Shown one piece after another: positions 36,160 to 43,195 of a stretch of 64,000 nucleotides of DNA. The stretch comes from Streptomyces rubiginosohelvolus. GTDB taxonomy: Bacteria; Actinomycetota; Actinomycetes; Streptomycetales; Streptomycetaceae. A program made the position numbers and the translations under genes. The stretch spans positions 1-64,000 of the forward strand of contig NZ_BMTW01000006.1 in the NCBI RefSeq assembly GCF_014649875.1, read 5' to 3'. The notes under the pieces are model-generated. The model did no database searches. It was given only the letters and a program-made list of their open reading frames with translations, and was not told the DNA's origin. Numbering within the stretch: position 1 is the first letter of the stretch; each line of letters begins with the position of its first letter.

Positions 36160-36410
36160 CGGGCCTCACCGCGTCCGTAGCGGCGCTCGAAGCGCTCGAC
36201 GCGTCCGGCGGTGTCCAGGACGCGGGCGGTGCCCGTGTAGAAGGGGTGGCTCGCGGAGGAGATCTCCACGTCGACCACCGGGTAGGTGTTGCCGTCCTCC
36301 CAGGTGACGGTGCGATCGCTGGTCATGGTCGAGCGGGTCAGGAACGCGAAGTCGGCGGCCTTGTCGCGGAAGACGACGGGGCCGTAGGCGGGGTGGATTC
36401 CGGGCTTCAT
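36156..36410 (-). CDS. rpmE2: 50S ribosomal protein L31, zinc-independent type B
   Basis: This 84-residue type B L31 ([42 protein letters not shown]) lacks the CXXC zinc ribbon of the housekeeping form. It lies 60 bp after the L33 gene and overlaps the CobW-like gene by 4 bp (GTGA), so it belongs to the same transcript. Replaces zinc-binding L31 in starvation. Confidence 0.95.
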   Translation of the reverse strand: MKPGIHPAYGPVVFRDKAADFAFLTRSTMTSDRTVTWEDGNTYPVVDVEISSASHPFYTGTARVLDTAGRVERFERRYGRGEAR

Positions 36411-36470
36411 GACGGTGTCCTCGGGTGGGGCTTCAGGAGTGTGCGGAGTGTGCGGGGTGCCGGGCGGGCC

Positions 36471-36635
36471 TCAGCGGTCCTCGCGGAAGTCGACATGGCG
36501 GCGGGCCACCGGGTCGTACTTGCGCAGCACCATCCGGTCGGGGTCGTTCCGCCGGTTCTTACGGGTGACGTAGGTGTAGCCGGTCCCCGCGGTGGAGCGG
36601 AGCTTGATGACCGGGCGTACTTCGTTGCGAGCCAT
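36471..36635 (-). CDS. rpmG: 50S ribosomal protein L33, cysteine-free paralogue
   Basis: This 54-residue L33 ([30 protein letters not shown] in two parts) has none of the four zinc-binding cysteines. It is the first gene of the minus-strand zinc operon. No Shine-Dalgarno is present: TATAGT ends 7 nt before the ATG at 36635, so translation probably starts from a leaderless mRNA. The longer frame upstream crosses the Zur box and is not real. Confidence 0.94.
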   Translation of the reverse strand: MARNEVRPVIKLRSTAGTGYTYVTRKNRRNDPDRMVLRKYDPVARRHVDFREDR

Positions 36636-36642
36636 GGGCGCT

Positions 36643-36670
36643 ACTATATGGCAATGGTTTCCATTTTCAA
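36643..36670. promoter_or_regulatory. Zur-type box inside the rpmG promoter
   Basis: On the minus strand TTGAAA (36670-36665) and TATAGT (36648-36643) are spaced 16 bp. The box TGAAAATGG-AAA-CCATTGCCA (36669-36649) fills the spacer and overlaps both ends. It is AT-rich and matches the actinobacterial Zur pattern (TGAAAATnnnnATTTTCA-like) imperfectly. It lies 36 bp before the divergent L28 start, so it can control both strands. Confidence 0.82.
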
Positions 36671-36705
36671 TAATGGATGCGTCGAAGGAGAGGTAGGTAA
36701 CTTTC

Positions 36706-36942
36706 ATGTCCGCCCACTGCCAACTGACCGGCTCGAAGCCGGGATTCGGCAACAACATCTCCCACTCGCACCACCGGACGTCCCGCCGGTTCGACCCGAA
36801 TGTCCAGCGCAAGCGGTACTGGCTGCCCGGTGAGGGACGCTATGTGCGTCTCACGCTGAGCGCCCGGGCGATCAAGACCGTCGACAGCATCGGCATCGAA
36901 GCCGCGGTCGCGCGCATCCGTGCGCGGGGGGAGAAGGTCTGA
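36706..36942 (+). CDS. rpmB2: 50S ribosomal protein L28, zinc-site-less paralogue
   Basis: This 78-residue L28 ([46 protein letters not shown]) has a single cysteine, and its CXXC pairs are lost. It is the first plus-strand gene at the Zur box, with AGGAGAGG upstream. Its stop overlaps the S14 start by one base. Confidence 0.94.
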   Translation: MSAHCQLTGSKPGFGNNISHSHHRTSRRFDPNVQRKRYWLPGEGRYVRLTLSARAIKTVDSIGIEAAVARIRARGEKV

Positions 36943-37247
36943 TGGCGAAGAAGAGCAAGATCGCGCGCAACGACAGCCGCCGGGCGACCGTCGAGCGGTA
37001 CGCGGCCCGCAGGGCCGAGCTGAAGGAGATCATCCGCCGGCCCGGCACCCCGGAGCATGAGCGTCTCGCCGCCGTGGAGGAGCTGCGGCGGCAGCCGCGT
37101 GACGCCAGTGCCACCCGGGTCCGTAACCGGGACAGCGTCGACGGCAGGCCGAGGGGGTTTGTGCGCAAGTTCGGCCTCTCCCGGGTCCGGATGCGGGAGC
37201 AGGCCCACGCGGGATTCCTGCCCGGAGTGACCAAGTCCTCCTGGTGA
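36942..37247 (+). CDS. rpsN2: 30S ribosomal protein S14, cysteine-free long form
   Basis: This 101-residue S14 ([49 protein letters not shown]) is the zinc-independent long form without the CX2C motifs of the short S14. It is co-translated with L28 (TGATG). With S18, L31, L33 and L28 it gives a set of zinc-sparing ribosomal proteins around one regulatory site. Confidence 0.95.
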   Translation: MAKKSKIARNDSRRATVERYAARRAELKEIIRRPGTPEHERLAAVEELRRQPRDASATRVRNRDSVDGRPRGFVRKFGLSRVRMREQAHAGFLPGVTKSSW

Positions 37248-37273
37248 CACCGGGCTGAACGGGCCGGGTGGGG

Positions 37274-37312
37274 CGGGCGGTGGCGCGGCAGGTTCCGTCG
37301 CGCCACCGCCCG
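37274..37312. terminator. Terminator between convergent genes
   Basis: A perfect 14-bp stem, CGGGCGGTGGCGCG (37274-37287) and its complement (37299-37312), with an 11-nt loop, lies between the S14 gene and the convergent beta-propeller gene. Confidence 0.8.
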
Positions 37313-37360
37313 AGCCTCCGGTCCCAGTGGAGCGCGGCGGGTTCCGTCGTGCCACCGCCC
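37283..37360. repeat. Imperfect 29-bp direct repeat
   Basis: 37283-37311 and 37332-37360 are identical in 27 of 29 positions (share GGTTCCGTCG and GCCACCGCCC). The first copy forms the loop and 3' arm of the terminator. The second copy is a degraded version of the same hairpin, so it may be a duplicated terminator. Confidence 0.6.
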
Positions 37361-37370
37361 CCCGCCGGTC

Positions 37371-38648
37371 TCAGCGGCCGACCGGGTCCGCGTGTGCCCC
37401 GTCCCCGGGTGTCACGAGGGCGAGGTGGCCCCCGTCGTCCAGCGGTGTCGGGACGGTCAGGGTCGAGACCAGCGCCGCCTTGTCCGCGTCGAAGACGTGG
37501 ATCTCGCCGTGGCCGCCCCGGCTGACCGCGACCAGACCCCCACCGGGGGAGGCGGCGACCGCCCGCCGCTGCACGCCGTCCCACGGGGTCCCGCCGCGCC
37601 GGGGCGCACCGGACATGGCGGGCAGGGGCAGTCGCGCGCCGACCTCCGGGCGGGATCCGGCGGCCGGGGGAGCGGTGAGGAGGATCAGCTCGTCGCCGTC
37701 CGGGTGGACCCGGGTGAACGCGATGTGACGGGCGGTCACCGCGAGCCGGAAGACCAGCCCCGGTCCCAGGTCGAGCCTCCCCGACTCGCCGGTGTCGAGG
37801 TGATGCCACCAGGCGTCGTTGGACCAGTCCGGCCACTGTCCGGGGTCGCCCGGCCCGCCGCGCACGCACGACCAGAGCATCCGCCGTACGGGATCGAGCC
37901 GCAGGTAGTAGCCGCGCCCGCCGGAACGCCCGTCGGCGGACCAGGGCAAGGGGGCCTCGGGGATCAGGCCGTCCCCCTCCCGTCGTGCGCGGTGCACGCC
38001 CGAGCCCGCCGCGGCGAACAGCCGCCCGGTGAGCGGGTCGTGGGCGTCGCCGTGCCCGTCGTCGTCCGGCAGGGCGATCCGTCGCACCGGGACCGCCGGC
38101 GGGCAGGAGGGGGCCGACCGCATCAGCTCGCTGTGCCGGTGGACCAGCAGTTCGCCCGGCTCCCGGTGGCGCACCACCACCAGCGGGGACGCTCCGCCGA
38201 GGACCGTGACCCCCGGCTCGCCGGTCCGCCCCCGTACGCGTACGGCGACGGCGCCGTCCGGTGCGTCGAGGTCGACGGCCGTCAGCAGTCCGGTCCATGC
38301 CTCCTCGTTGCGGCCGAGGCCGGTGGTCACCGCGAGCCGCCGCCCCTCGGGGTCCGCCGCCAGATGCTCGGCGGGGACCGCGACCGGTATCCGCCGCCGG
38401 ACCAGCGGCCGCCCGGTACCAGGTCCGTACGGATCGAGGACCAGCAACTCGCCCGCCCGGTCGTCGACGCAGGCGACGAGCCCGTCGGGGAGTGCGAGGA
38501 AACCCGCGTGCTCGGCGAGGTGCCGGTGGTTCACCTCCGCCCGCTCCGTGCCGTCCGGGAGGTCGAGCAGGCTGACCCGCCCCGCGACATGGTCGGAGAC
38601 CAGCAGGCGCGGCGGCGCGTGGGGATCGGGGGAGGAGGTGTGGGGCAT
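37371..38648 (-). CDS. Zur-box-linked beta-propeller protein of unknown function
   Basis: This 425-residue protein has no signal peptide and no clear family name. Repeated WD/YncE-like stretches appear about every 45 residues: LLVSDHVAGRVSLLDL, LVACVDDRAGELLVLDPYG, RLAVTTGLG, HDPLTGRLFAAAGSGV, RRMLWSCVRGG and GLVAVSRGGHGEIHVFDADK. A 7- or 8-bladed propeller is likely. It is rich in His and Asp in the middle (DDDGHGDAHD). It is transcribed away from the metallophore importer from a promoter with a Zur-type box in its spacer, so it is likely part of the zinc-starvation response. Confidence 0.72.
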   Translation of the reverse strand: MPHTSSPDPHAPPRLLVSDHVAGRVSLLDLPDGTERAEVNHRHLAEHAGFLALPDGLVACVDDRAGELLVLDPYGPGTGRPLVRRRIPVAVPAEHLAADPEGRRLAVTTGLGRNEEAWTGLLTAVDLDAPDGAVAVRVRGRTGEPGVTVLGGASPLVVVRHREPGELLVHRHSELMRSAPSCPPAVPVRRIALPDDDGHGDAHDPLTGRLFAAAGSGVHRARREGDGLIPEAPLPWSADGRSGGRGYYLRLDPVRRMLWSCVRGGPGDPGQWPDWSNDAWWHHLDTGESGRLDLGPGLVFRLAVTARHIAFTRVHPDGDELILLTAPPAAGSRPEVGARLPLPAMSGAPRRGGTPWDGVQRRAVAASPGGGLVAVSRGGHGEIHVFDADKAALVSTLTVPTPLDDGGHLALVTPGDGAHADPVGR

Positions 38649-38738
38649 GGCGAACTCCTGGGGCAGGCAGGGCCGGTGAGGGCGGCGGGGGTGCTGGGGC
38701 GTTTCTGCGGCCGGTAGATCCCGGCGGAAGCCCCGCTC

Positions 38739-38767
38739 ACTTTATTGGAAATGATAATCATGTGTAA
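38739..38767. promoter_or_regulatory. Zur-type box in the divergent importer/propeller promoter
   Basis: On the minus strand TTACAC (38767-38762) and TAAAGT (38744-38739) are spaced exactly 17 bp. The box TGGAAATGATAATCA (38746-38760), with the core ATGAT-a-ATCAT, fills the spacer. It lies 100 bp before the importer lipoprotein start at 38860, so both directions may respond to zinc. Iron regulation is less likely because the iron-box motif is absent. Confidence 0.82.
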
Positions 38768-38859
38768 GGTTTCGGCTTGTGGCGGGGATCGCTCCCGGGG
38801 CTCCGCCGCCCGCTCTGCCGCATCCCCGGGACCGCACAGGAACGTTGAGGGACCCGTCG

Positions 38860-39846
38860 ATGCCACGAACCGCGCTGAGAGTCCGCCGCTGGGCCGCGAT
38901 CGCCGTACTGGGAGGCCTGCTGGCCGGCTGCGGCACCGAGAACGCCGACCCCGGCCCCGGGGAGCCGGCTGCTGCGGCCGGTGCCGGATCCCGTACGAGC
39001 ACGGAGGTGCGGCCCATCGAGGCCGCCACCCGGATCACCGACGCCAAGGGCGTCCAGGTCTCCCTGCCGAAGCCGCCGGAGAAGATCGTCTGCCTGGTCG
39101 CCCTCTGCGACGACATCCTCGTCGAGCTGGGCATGACCCCCACCGCCACCAACTCCCAGGTGCTGGCGCACCCGGAGTTCCTCGGCAAGGAGAAGGCGGC
39201 GAAGATACCGGTCGTGCCCGGCGGCTTCCTCAGCCCCGAGGTCGAGGCGATCCTCGCCCACAAGCCCGATCTGGTCATCGGCCTGGAGGACACGCACGGC
39301 AAGCTGGCCCCCGCGCTGAAGGGCGCCACGACCTTCTGGCCGCTCCAGCCCGGATCCTGGCAGGACAGCGTCGGCTACCTGCGCGACCTCGCCGCGCTCA
39401 CCGGCCGCACCGCACAGGGGGAGAAGGCGGAGAAGACCTTCCGCACCCGCCTGGCGGAGGCGGAGCAGCGGAAGAGCGACAAGACCGCGCTGATCATCTA
39501 CGGCAGCGACGAGAACTTCGGTGTGGCCACCCCGGAGACCGACGTGGCGGCCGGACTGTTCCCGAAGATCTCCCACTACCCCTGGAAGAGCCGGGGCGTC
39601 GACGGCAGTTACAGCCTGGAGGAGATCCTCGCCCGGGACGTCGACGTCCTGTTCGTGGAGACCCTGTCCTTCGGCGCGCCCGACGGGAAGCTCTCGGACA
39701 AGCTGGCGAAGAACCCGCTCTGGTCCCGTATCCCGGCCGTGAAGAACGGCAAGGTCATCGAGGTCGACTCCGAGGTGTGGGCCAAGGGGCGCGGCACCCG
39801 GTCCCTGGGCCTCGTCCTCGACGAGGCGACGGCCGCACTGCGATGA
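38860..39846 (+). CDS. Metallophore-binding lipoprotein (BtuF/FhuD-like)
   Basis: This 328-residue lipoprotein (signal AVLGGLLAGCGTE) has a type III binding-protein fold: ATRITDAKGVQVSLPKPPEKIVCL, ILAHKPDLVIGLEDTH and KNPLWSRIPAVKNGKVIEV. ATG at 38860 precedes the signal. It would bind a metal-chelate complex outside the cell for the FecCD permease pair. Zur control and the neighbouring RiPP genes suggest a zinc-chelate ligand, not an iron siderophore. That ligand is inferred, not read from the protein. Its stop overlaps the next start (ATGA). Confidence 0.88.
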   Translation: MPRTALRVRRWAAIAVLGGLLAGCGTENADPGPGEPAAAAGAGSRTSTEVRPIEAATRITDAKGVQVSLPKPPEKIVCLVALCDDILVELGMTPTATNSQVLAHPEFLGKEKAAKIPVVPGGFLSPEVEAILAHKPDLVIGLEDTHGKLAPALKGATTFWPLQPGSWQDSVGYLRDLAALTGRTAQGEKAEKTFRTRLAEAEQRKSDKTALIIYGSDENFGVATPETDVAAGLFPKISHYPWKSRGVDGSYSLEEILARDVDVLFVETLSFGAPDGKLSDKLAKNPLWSRIPAVKNGKVIEVDSEVWAKGRGTRSLGLVLDEATAALR

Positions 39847-40904
39847 GGCGTCCGCCCGTGGCGCTGCTCTGCCTGGGCGCGGCGGCCCTGGCGGGCGTGG
39901 TCTGCGCGCTCAGCCTCGGCACGCCGTACGTCCCGCCCGCCCGGCTCCCGGCCACGCTGGGGTCCGACGGGCTCGCGGGGCTCGTCGTCACCGAACTGCG
40001 GCTGCCCCGCATGGTGCTGGCGCTGATCGCGGGCGCCTGCCTGGGCGCCGCGGGCCTCGTCCTCCAGGAGGCCCTGCGCAACCCGCTGGCCGTGCCCGAG
40101 ATGCTGGGGGTCTCCTCCGGGGCCGCCCTCGGCGTCGCCGCACCGCTGGTGCTGTCCCTGGCCGTCCCGCTCGGGCTCCAGCCGTTCCTCGCCCTGGCCG
40201 GGGCGGCGCTCGGCGGTCTGCTCACCCTGGTCGCCGCCGGATTCGGGCGGAGCCCCTCGGCGGTCCTGCTGACCGGGGCCGCCGTCGCCGCCGCGCTCCA
40301 GGCCGCCCTGCTGGTGCTCATGGTCATGGCCGACCAGCTCGACCTCCAGCTCATCTACCGCTACCTGCTGGGCAGTCTGTCCGCCCGGACCTGGGACGAC
40401 GTCACCGGTCTGCTGCCCTGGCTCGCCGTGGCCGTCCCGGCGCTGGTGCTGTGCGTGCCGGCGCTCGGTGTGCTGCGGCTCGGCGACGACGACGCCCGCG
40501 CGCTGGGCGTACGGGTGGAGAGGGCGCGGGTGGCCGCGCTGGGCATCGCCGTCGTCCTCATCGCCCCCGTCGTCGCGGTCTGCGGACCGGTGGCCTGGGT
40601 CGGGTTCCTCGCCCCGCACCTCGCCCGCCGTCTCCGCCCGGACGGCGGCGCGGCCGGGTGGCTCGTCCGGTCCGCCGTGTGCGGCGCGATCGTCGTGCTC
40701 TGCGCCGACCAGCCGGCCCGGCTCGCGCTCGCCCCGGTCGAGACGCCCGTCGGCGCCTGGACGGCCCTGGTCGGCGTACCAGTCGGGGTCCTCCTGCTGA
40801 AACGGGGGAGACGGCCCGCCCGGGACCGGGGGCCCGTGTCCCTGCCCGCACCGGTGATGTCGCCGGACGTCCCCGCTCCCGTACTGCGGAAGGCGGAACG
40901 ATGA
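39843..40904 (+). CDS. FecCD-type metallophore permease, first subunit
   Basis: This 353-residue permease has about ten helices. Family landmarks are LRLPRMVLALIAGACLGAAGLVLQ, NPLAVPEMLGVSSGAALG, QLIYRYLLGSLS and a GPVAWVGFLAPHLARRL loop that touches the ATPase. It is co-translated with its neighbours through ATGA overlaps at both ends. Forms the channel with the second FecCD subunit. Confidence 0.92.
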   Translation: MRRPPVALLCLGAAALAGVVCALSLGTPYVPPARLPATLGSDGLAGLVVTELRLPRMVLALIAGACLGAAGLVLQEALRNPLAVPEMLGVSSGAALGVAAPLVLSLAVPLGLQPFLALAGAALGGLLTLVAAGFGRSPSAVLLTGAAVAAALQAALLVLMVMADQLDLQLIYRYLLGSLSARTWDDVTGLLPWLAVAVPALVLCVPALGVLRLGDDDARALGVRVERARVAALGIAVVLIAPVVAVCGPVAWVGFLAPHLARRLRPDGGAAGWLVRSAVCGAIVVLCADQPARLALAPVETPVGAWTALVGVPVGVLLLKRGRRPARDRGPVSLPAPVMSPDVPAPVLRKAER

Positions 40905-41968
40905 CCTTCGTCGACACCGCGCCCGTCCCGGCCGGCCGCGTCCGCCGGGCCCTGCGCGCACCGGGTGTCCGGATCGGCGGCCTGGCGCTGCTCGTCGCCG
41001 TGGTCGCCTGTGCCGGACTCTTCGCCGGCCGGGGCGTCACCCCCGAAGGCGTGCGGGCCGTGCTGCTCAGGGCGGGCGGGGACCCCACCGCCGAGCACAT
41101 CGTGCTCCAACTCCGTTTGCCCCGCATGCTGGTGGCCCTGGTCGCCGGGGCCTGCCTCGGGGTGGCCGGGCTCGTGCTCCAGTCCGCCCTGCGCAACCCG
41201 CTGGCCGGACCCGAGGTCACCGGCGTCACGCCCGGCGCGGTGCTCGGCGCGGTGACCGCGACCGGCCTCGGCCTCGCGGGCTGGGAGTCCCCCACCGCCG
41301 TGGTCGTCGCGGCCTGCGTCGGCGGCTTCGCCGGGGCGGGACTGCTGTGGCTGCTCGCCGGGCGGGACCGGGGCGACCCGGAGCAGACCGCCGTCTACGG
41401 GGTCCTCGTGTCAGCGGTGCTCGCCGGACTCACCGCAGTCGTCCTCCTGGTGGCCCCTGGTGAACTCGGCAGCGTCGTCCAGTGGTTGATCGGCTCCACC
41501 GAGGGCCGGGTCTGGCAGCACTGGAATCTGCTCTGGCCGTGGGCCGCCTTCTGGGGCGCGGCGGCCTGGCTGCTCGCCGGGCCGCTGACCCTGCTGCGCT
41601 GCGGCGACGAACAGGCCGCCGCCGCAGGTCTGGCCACCGGCCGGGGCCGGGGAGCGGCACTGGTGTGCGCGGTGGCGCTGACGGCCGGCGCGGTGTCGGC
41701 GGTGGGCGCCCTCGGGTTCGTCGGGCTGCTGGTGCCCCATCTGGCGCTGGCCGTCTTCGGCGCCGATCTGCGCGTCACCCTTCCGGGCGCCGCGCTGCTC
41801 GGTGCCGCGGTGGTGTGCGGGGCGGACGCCGCGGCCCAACTGCTGTCCCGGCTGCTGGCGACGGCGCTGGACGCGGACCGGCTGACCCTCCCGGTCGGCG
41901 CCCTGACCACCTGCGTGGGGGCGGGGCTGCTGATGGTCGTGGCGCGGCGACGGGCGGACGAGAGATGA
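40901..41968 (+). CDS. FecCD-type metallophore permease, second subunit
   Basis: This 355-residue permease shares the repeat plan of the first subunit (LRLPRMLVALVAGACLGVAGLVLQ, NPLAGPEVTGVTPGAVLG, SVVQWLIGSTEG, GALGFVGLLVPHLAL). The subunits are separate here, in contrast to the fused permease at 27861-30008, which supports an independent origin of the two importers. Overlaps by 4 bp at both ends. Confidence 0.92.
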   Translation: MTFVDTAPVPAGRVRRALRAPGVRIGGLALLVAVVACAGLFAGRGVTPEGVRAVLLRAGGDPTAEHIVLQLRLPRMLVALVAGACLGVAGLVLQSALRNPLAGPEVTGVTPGAVLGAVTATGLGLAGWESPTAVVVAACVGGFAGAGLLWLLAGRDRGDPEQTAVYGVLVSAVLAGLTAVVLLVAPGELGSVVQWLIGSTEGRVWQHWNLLWPWAAFWGAAAWLLAGPLTLLRCGDEQAAAAGLATGRGRGAALVCAVALTAGAVSAVGALGFVGLLVPHLALAVFGADLRVTLPGAALLGAAVVCGADAAAQLLSRLLATALDADRLTLPVGALTTCVGAGLLMVVARRRADER

Positions 41969-42852
41969 GGGAGAGAGCAAGGGAGAGAAGAGTGGAGAAG
42001 AGCGCGATGACGAGCGCGGCACCGAAGACCCCGGACGTCGTCCGGGCGGAGGGGCTGGCCTTCGGCTACCCCGGACGTCCGGTGCTGCGTGGGGTGGACC
42101 TGAGCATCCGGGCCGGTGAACTGGTCGCCCTGATCGGGCTGAACGGATGCGGCAAGAGCACCTTCCTCAAACTCGCCGCCGGACTGCTCACCCCGAGCGG
42201 CGGGCGCGTCCTGCTCGACGGTGACAACGTGGCGCGACTGCCCCGCCGCACCGCCGCCCGGCGCGTGGCACTGCTCCACCAATCAGCACCCGCCGTACCG
42301 GGACTGACCGTACGCCAACTCGTACGGCAAGGCCGCTATGCCGCCCGGGGGCCACTGGGAATGCTGCGGGAGGGCGACGACGAGGTGACATCACGGGCGC
42401 TCGCGGACGTCGGTGTCACCGCCTGGGCCGACCGGCCCGTGGACGCGCTGTCCGGAGGCGAACGCCAACGTGTCCGGCTCGCCATGGCACTGGCCCAGGA
42501 CGCCCCCGTGCTGTTCCTCGACGAGCCGACTACCTATCTCGATCTGCGGCACCAACTGGAGGTGCTCCAGACGGTCGTACGGCTGCGCGCGGAACGCCGG
42601 CTGACGGTGGTGATGGTGCTGCACGACCTCAACCACGCCGCCCGGTTCGCCGATCGGATCGTCGCGCTCCGGGAAGGCCGCATCGCCGCCGACGGGCCCC
42701 CGGCCGAGGTGGTCACCCGGCATCTCCTGGCCGAAGTCCTCGGCGTGGACGGCCGGGTGGGGATCGACGACGAGGGCGGCTGGCCCGTCTGTTACCCAGA
42801 TCACCCTCTCGATCCACTCCAGCTATTGCGGAATGAAAATCATATTCATTAG
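41965..42852 (+). CDS. Metallophore importer ATPase; 3' end doubles as a Zur box
   Basis: This 295-residue FepC-type ATPase has Walker A GLNGCGKST, signature LSGGERQRVRLA, Walker B VLFLDEPTTYLDL and H-loop VVMVLHDLNHA. ATG at 41965 overlaps the permease stop; an alternative ATG at 42007, with GGAG upstream, gives a more usual N-terminus. The last codons, which spell NENHIH, are the Zur-type box at 42834-42848. The protein sequence at this end is therefore constrained by regulation of the next gene. Confidence 0.9.
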   Translation: MRERARERRVEKSAMTSAAPKTPDVVRAEGLAFGYPGRPVLRGVDLSIRAGELVALIGLNGCGKSTFLKLAAGLLTPSGGRVLLDGDNVARLPRRTAARRVALLHQSAPAVPGLTVRQLVRQGRYAARGPLGMLREGDDEVTSRALADVGVTAWADRPVDALSGGERQRVRLAMALAQDAPVLFLDEPTTYLDLRHQLEVLQTVVRLRAERRLTVVMVLHDLNHAARFADRIVALREGRIAADGPPAEVVTRHLLAEVLGVDGRVGIDDEGGWPVCYPDHPLDPLQLLRNENHIH

Positions 42853-42855
42853 TGT
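42826..42855 (+). promoter_or_regulatory. Zur-type box and promoter of the precursor peptide gene
   Basis: TGAAAATCATATTCA (42834-42848) is close to the canonical two-arm Zur pattern: TGAAAAT, a central C, ATATTCA. A TTGCGG (42826-42831) could be a -35 and TAGTGT (42850-42855) a weak -10, with the box in the spacer. The peptide start is 72 bp downstream. Confidence 0.8.
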
Positions 42856-42920
42856 CTGTGCTGCGGCACGCACCAACGCCGCGACCCACACCCATCCGAT
42901 CTGAATGGAGGCATCAACTC

Positions 42921-43055
42921 ATGGAGCAGAACAAGGTGTTCAGCCCGATCGCCGACCAGGGCCAGCTCGCCCACCTCTCCGCCACCCACTCGAACGCCCT
43001 CGTCGAGAACCCCTTCGACGACGCCGTCGAGGCCGACACCGCGGCCGAGAAGTAA
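42921..43055 (+). CDS. Cysteine-free candidate RiPP precursor peptide
   Basis: This is a 44-residue peptide with GGAGG 10 nt before the ATG. It begins MEQNKVFSP and ends in an acidic, Ala-rich tail (DDAVEADTAAEK). Between residues 18 and 25 it reads HLSATHSN: three Ser/Thr flanked by two His and one Asn, a likely site for backbone cyclisation to oxazolines or oxazoles. There is no Cys. NPFDD follows. Position between a Zur box and a strong terminator, next to YcaO and dehydrogenase genes, is typical of a precursor gene. Which part is leader and which is core is not certain; the length is short for the TOMM class. Confidence 0.7.
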   Translation: MEQNKVFSPIADQGQLAHLSATHSNALVENPFDDAVEADTAAEK

Positions 43056-43061
43056 GCGACT

Positions 43062-43136
43062 CCTGCCGCTGAAGGCAGGTCTCCCGCGTGGCGCGGGGGC
43101 GGGCCCGCCCGGTGACAACCCGGGCGGGCCCGCCCC
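43062..43136 (+). terminator. Stacked hairpins between precursor and biosynthetic genes
   Basis: Three inverted repeats follow the peptide stop: CCTGCC/GGCAGG (43062-43079), CCCGCG/CGCGGG (43083-43097) and a perfect 17-bp stem (43096-43112 with 43120-43136, loop TGACAAC). Partial termination here would make more precursor than enzyme mRNA. It also separates the precursor message from a 9-kb operon. Confidence 0.88.
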
Positions 43137-43195
43137 GTTCAGCCCCCGAACATCCCGTCCCCGCCTTCCCGCCCCCTTCCGATCCGGAGGATTCC

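Noticed and set aside
38739..38767. Iron box for the importer at 38860
   Set aside because: The site lacks the TTAGGTTAGGC pattern found at 31910-31926 and instead matches the two other Zur-type boxes.
42852..43055. Longer 67-codon version of the precursor peptide from 42852
   Set aside because: The start overlaps the ATPase stop and the promoter region. GGAGG lies correctly before 42921, and the added residues are Arg/Pro-rich.
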